Part shown: in pieces, positions 61,901 to 64,000 of the stretch | Position numbering within the stretch: the first letter of the stretch is position 1 | Layout of the letters: each line of letters begins with the position of its first letter | Source of the DNA: an uncultured Flavobacteriales bacterium | GTDB lineage: Bacteria; Bacteroidota; Bacteroidia; Flavobacteriales_G; Salibacteraceae | Direction of reading: 5' to 3' | Length of the DNA stretch: 64,000 bases | Assembly: GCA_943788775.1 (NCBI GenBank) | Contig: CALSRO010000005.1 | Location: 558,001 to 622,000, forward strand | Translations under genes and position numbers: made by a program | The notes under the pieces: generated by a model | The model's input: the letters and a program-made list of their open reading frames with translations, nothing else | Databases searched by the model: none | What the model was told of the DNA's origin: nothing

Positions 61901-63445
61901 GTCACCTCCTCTTTCTGTTCTAAATAGGTTGTTATCCCAAAGTGCTGTGCCGTTGTCTTGGTATCCATTAATGACAAACTCATGTGTTTGCTGACTCACC
62001 CCAATTTTATATATCTGCGCAATACCTAGCCCATCACTAATTTCTGGCCAGGTGGCACCATCGTCATCTGTATAGTATAGGCCACCGTCATTACATGCGT
62101 ATAAGACTCCATTCACGGGAGAATAGGCAAACCAATGTTGATCTGCATGAACACTAGCTGCGCTGTAACCACTTGACCAAGAACTTCCTACCCAGTGACC
62201 CACACAGTTCCAAGAAACTCCAGAATTAACAGATTTCCAAATATTGACACCACCTACATATACTATGTCAGCGTCATCAGGGTCAACTTCAATCGCTAAA
62301 TCATACCATCCTTGACCTCCACCACCAGAACCATTTTCGGCCCATCCCATTAAATTAGGAGTAGTAGATTGGGTAGAAAAAGAGAGCCCTTCGTTTGTTG
62401 ATTTATAAAGTCCACCGTAGGCCGAACCTATGGAGCAAAGCAGGTAAATAGTGCTGGGGTCATCGGCAGAGACTCCAATCGTAAGTCGTTGTGGATTTGA
62501 TGGTAGTCCGCTGGTAATTTGTGTCCAGTTGTCACCACCATCTGTGCTTCTATAAAACCCAGCTGTGCCTGATGTTTCAGTTGCATACACCACAGTGGAA
62601 CTTCCCGGTTTATATTTAATGTCTTTAAAGAACGAAGTGTTAGATTCTAATGTCCATGTACTGCCCGCATTTTGAGTTCGATATATACCACCACTTGTCG
62701 CGGCTAAAATATATGAAGGGTTAGTAGGATGCATAATCATATGACTTACTTCTCTATTGCCCATTCCAGAGTTTGATTGGGTCCAGCTTTGTCCCCCATC
62801 TGTAGATTTGAAAACACCTCTTCCAGGAGCGTCACCTGCATCGCGATCTCCGGTACCCATATACATAATGTTTGTATTGTTTGGGTTTATAACTATGCTC
62901 GAAACGCCCAAGGAGGCAAGATCATCCGTGTTTGAGCTCCATGTTTGGCCGCCATCCGCAGTTTTCCACAATCCTCCTGAAGCAGCTCCTACCCAAATAA
63001 TATCCTCATCCGTTGGATGAAAACAAATGGCATTCAATCGACCATTTCCATTGGGTTGACCCGTTCCATTGTCTGGTTTTGCGATGGGACCAACTTCTTC
63101 CCAAGCTCCATTTTCAGATTCAATACCCTGAGTGTTTGACTGATTGTCTAGAATTTTATAGGCTTCAAAGGCTTCTGCATATTTAGTGACGTCTACTAAC
63201 TTTCCCTCCTGATCAACATGGTCTTTCCAATGATTCTCCCATCTTCTGAAAACCATCCAACCATCTCCTGGCTGGCGTTCTCGACCTTCAAAATAAGTAT
63301 TGAAAGCTTTTTGGGTCTCGTAAAAATTCGCGCTCGGGTCATCCATCATCTGAACCCAAATTGGCACGTTCGCGGTATCTATTCCTTGTCCAATTAAGTG
63401 GAAACTTGCAAATAGCAGTCCAGTGAATAAAGCGAAATTCTTCAT
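58988..63445 (-). CDS. Large T9SS-secreted propeller / PKD / MAM multidomain protein
   Basis: A 1485-residue secreted protein. The signal peptide is about 1-20 (LIGQG). A VPS10/BNR-type beta-propeller with repeats such as GGLWKTADGGQTWSSN, GVFKSTDGGQSWTQSN and AGFYRSTDGGDNWTQ spans about 120-790. PKD-like domains follow (SVTYVNGTSDTSMNP, DTGYYTVKLKVTNG). A MAM-like module lies at about 895-1070 (GSGGCATSCEVVNWKNVPNG, HMFGYGPWMNDLDVDV, DIAIDGIEL). More PKD/Ig-like repeats follow, and a type A T9SS tail ends the protein (KVYPSPATDIVFIEFI ... SGVYTIVLT). The start is MKNFALFTG at 63445; a -7 box lies 4 bases before it. Enzymatic activity is not evident; an adhesin or matrix role is inference. 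Confidence 0.87.
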   Translation of the reverse strand: MKNFALFTGLLFASFHLIGQGIDTANVPIWVQMMDDPSANFYETQKAFNTYFEGRERQPGDGWMVFRRWENHWKDHVDQEGKLVDVTKYAEAFEAYKILDNQSNTQGIESENGAWEEVGPIAKPDNGTGQPNGNGRLNAICFHPTDEDIIWVGAASGGLWKTADGGQTWSSNTDDLASLGVSSIVINPNNTNIMYMGTGDRDAGDAPGRGVFKSTDGGQSWTQSNSGMGNREVSHMIMHPTNPSYILAATSGGIYRTQNAGSTWTLESNTSFFKDIKYKPGSSTVVYATETSGTAGFYRSTDGGDNWTQITSGLPSNPQRLTIGVSADDPSTIYLLCSIGSAYGGLYKSTNEGLSFSTQSTTPNLMGWAENGSGGGGQGWYDLAIEVDPDDADIVYVGGVNIWKSVNSGVSWNCVGHWVGSSWSSGYSAASVHADQHWFAYSPVNGVLYACNDGGLYYTDDDGATWPEISDGLGIAQIYKIGVSQQTHEFVINGYQDNGTALWDNNLFRTERGGDGMECIIDYSDDNFVYASVYYGNIARSTNNGYSFGGFAANNTNGITESGAWVTPYILDKDDPNIMFIGYKNVWRTTTAKQGSVSFSAISNGLAGSNSSNMRQLRQSKVDGNRLFAIRSDNKFFRSDNVLSSSPTWTDLTSYLPVSGTLRDVETDPYDNDILWIAINNQIWKSNNGGTSWSNITGSLPNLSYNTIVADPLSNGGLYAGGYAGIYYIDNSLSNWISFYDDFPDNVQVRELEIYHPQGNWQGSRIRAATYGRGLWESDLYDPGTLDPMAFMNISVDSTDICSLDTIQLYNNSAYGVDSTLWEILPTSSVTYVNGTSDTSMNPIIVLSDTGYYTVKLKVTNGNGSDSIVADSAIIVSPGLSFPWYDDFEEDTPCGSGGCATSCEVVNWKNVPNGNGDEIDWRPDNEGTPWSDVNYNGANTGPSNDYDPGTYEGHYLYISSYPPYTTCYNKLALLESPCLSLDNVTSPEIKFAFHMFGYGPWMNDLDVDVLSNGSWTNIWTQTGANLGDQWNVDSVSLNAYIGEAVKLRFAGTSGDNWLGDIAIDGIELTAAPYADFSVSDTFPCLNETVALTDESSQTPTSWSWTISPNTFNYVNGTSNSSQNPQIEFTAGGAYTVVLFATNQYGNDFESKAGIITVNVPEASLTSGVTSNTFCNEDTIDFNVNESGYPIYEFFKNNISFQIGSSETASTTGFNAGDQFFAVVTDSSGCLGTSNVITLSIYPTPTSAFVSSDDDDEICEGDTVKFTALNTTLSNYDFQLNTVSEQSSSSNQWSTSTLISNDEVWVIFTDSNGCQNSTDTIATSVLPLPATPNISAILDSLECSIPGEIYRWQFDDSTSTTNSQVVPKYGDGNYRVRIFEGGCWSAWSEPFIITGFEGIDDLSVKVYPSPATDIVFIEFINGFNSDKASVKLIDMSGRLVLEQDLRFVNAVNRLELPINEIASGVYTIVLTVDSKNYAVPIVKERR

Positions 63446-63449
63446 ATGC

Positions 63450-63457
63450 CAAATGTA
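63450..63457 (-). promoter_or_regulatory. Bacteroidota -7 promoter box TACATTTG with -33 TTG
   Basis: A perfect TAnnTTTG on the minus strand ending 4 bases before the T9SS gene start; a TTG (63481-63483) lies 23 bases upstream. Confidence 0.5.
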
Positions 63458-63497
63458 GCATTGAGCAGTCGGACTATTTACAACTTTCATGATGGAA

Positions 63498-63534
63498 TAA
63501 AAAAAAAGACTGGGATGAGAATCCAAGTCTTTTC
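63498..63534 (-). terminator. Rho-independent terminator of the HNH-like gene
   Basis: Minus strand: AGACTTGGAT, short loop, ATCCCAGTCT with one bulge/mismatch, then a run of nine T. Confidence 0.75.
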
Positions 63535-63555
63535 AATTTAAATACATCTAATGAA

Positions 63556-64000
63556 TTAGTCGTCAATAGTAATGTGTCCCCAGTTCTCGCCCGATTTGAT
63601 GCGATAAAGCTGCATCTCAGAGATATTAAACTGCTTCGCTAAAATCCTGTAACGAGTTTTTCGATTAGGATCAAAAATTTTCTGTTTCAATCGCTTGACC
63701 TGTGTCGCATTTAACTTGTGACCTTTGTATGGTTTTCGCTCCTTTCTAAGCTCACGAGCCTTGATGACATTTGGGTTTTTTTGTTGATGAAGTTCCATCT
63801 CACGCTTTGTAGCCCATTTAAGATTACTAGAGTGATTGTTCATTTTATTGTAGTCGAGGTGAATTACATAACGATCATCTGGTCGTTTTTCATCACCGAA
63901 ATATTCAGCTACAAGTTTATGAATGAAGATTTGTTTGTTTTTAACGGTGACATCACCGCCATCCTTATAGAATTGCTTGTAACGAAAAACAGGATAGCCA
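63556..64000 (-). CDS. HNH endonuclease-like protein with C-terminal helix-turn-helix (5' end outside window)
   Basis: The minus frame is open to the window edge, giving at least 148 residues; the ATG at 63843 is internal. The visible start is GYPVFRYKQFYKDGGDVTV, then IHKLVAEYF and the HNH_3-type motif VIHLDYNKMNNHSSNLKWAT (His, Asp, paired Asn). A basic linker leads to a helix-turn-helix (LNATQVKRLKQKIF, YRILAKQFNISEMQLYRIKS). The pattern is that of NUMOD4/HNH homing-type nucleases, though catalytic residues upstream are missing from view. It may be a free-standing homing endonuclease or a domesticated relative. Confidence 0.72.
   Translation of the reverse strand, partial: GYPVFRYKQFYKDGGDVTVKNKQIFIHKLVAEYFGDEKRPDDRYVIHLDYNKMNNHSSNLKWATKREMELHQQKNPNVIKARELRKERKPYKGHKLNATQVKRLKQKIFDPNRKTRYRILAKQFNISEMQLYRIKSGENWGHITIDD

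Noticed and set aside
1..64000. CRISPR array, prophage or insertion sequence
   Set aside because: No regularly spaced direct repeats with unique spacers, no transposase, integrase or phage structural gene was found; repeats seen are all within protein-coding repeat domains.

Overview
The window is chromosomal DNA of a member of the Bacteroidota, almost certainly class Flavobacteriia. Four things point there. Three large secreted proteins end in Por/type IX secretion (T9SS) sorting tails. There is a carboxypeptidase-D-like plug TonB-dependent receptor and bacillithiol-type BshB1. The -7 promoter box TAnnTTTG occurs upstream of many genes. Shine-Dalgarno sequences are scarce. The gene set (phosphate-insensitive alkaline phosphatase, cytochrome c maturation, menaquinone MenA, gliding/T9SS-style envelope proteins) suits an aerobic, probably marine, Cryomorphaceae/Crocinitomicaceae-like lineage; the family placement is inference only. 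I see no phage, insertion sequence, CRISPR array or plasmid gene. The only potentially mobile item is an HNH-nuclease-like gene cut by the right edge.

Layout. 1-7.5 kb: tail of an acyl-CoA dehydrogenase, a lone receiver domain, a TPR/PD40/SPOR envelope protein, an M16 peptidase, then a tight O-methyltransferase / threonine aldolase / DUF4197 lipoprotein run. 7.5-16.5 kb (minus): PafA phosphatase, FluC fluoride channel and PAP2 phosphatase overlapping end to end, CTP synthase with a hairpin over its start codon, a TonB-dependent receptor, an NlpC/P60 lipoprotein and a DUF4397 T9SS cargo. 16.6-20.8 kb: two signalling units, a TPR histidine kinase (plus) and an RprXY-like two-component pair (minus). 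20.9-28.1 kb (minus): a superoperon Maf - UbiA - KdsC - DUF2520 - CcmF/CcsA - CcmE - CcmD - CcmC - CcmB (listed from 3' to 5'), nearly all with overlapping ends. 28.2-34.2 kb: BshB1, a T9SS sialidase-fold cargo, and a flippase/glycosyltransferase-9 pair.

34.4-41.5 kb: tRNA-His, a small Cys-rich lipoprotein, TerC, a potassium-channel-like protein carrying about sixteen 12-residue tandem repeats, a Cys-cluster membrane protein, and the translation operon thrS-infC-rpmI-rplT, in which infC appears to start with ATT. 41.5-48 kb: an OmpL47-like protein, TPR lipoprotein, bcp-recA, acylphosphatase-nth and an ECF sigma factor with a small downstream partner. 48-57.4 kb: uvrA, truA-ABC exporter, menA, a phosphopantetheinyl transferase, a lipoprotein and rarA. 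57.5-64 kb: a compact SPFH / 50-aa / ribbon-helix-helix cassette, rpmH, a 1485-aa propeller-PKD-MAM T9SS cargo and the truncated HNH gene.

Intergenic DNA is short: no gap without a gene exceeds about 225 bases. Convergent genes are either separated by bidirectional hairpin terminators or physically interlocked through overlapping stop codons. Several genes have the promoter -7 box only 4-8 bases before the start codon, which suggests leaderless or nearly leaderless mRNAs.
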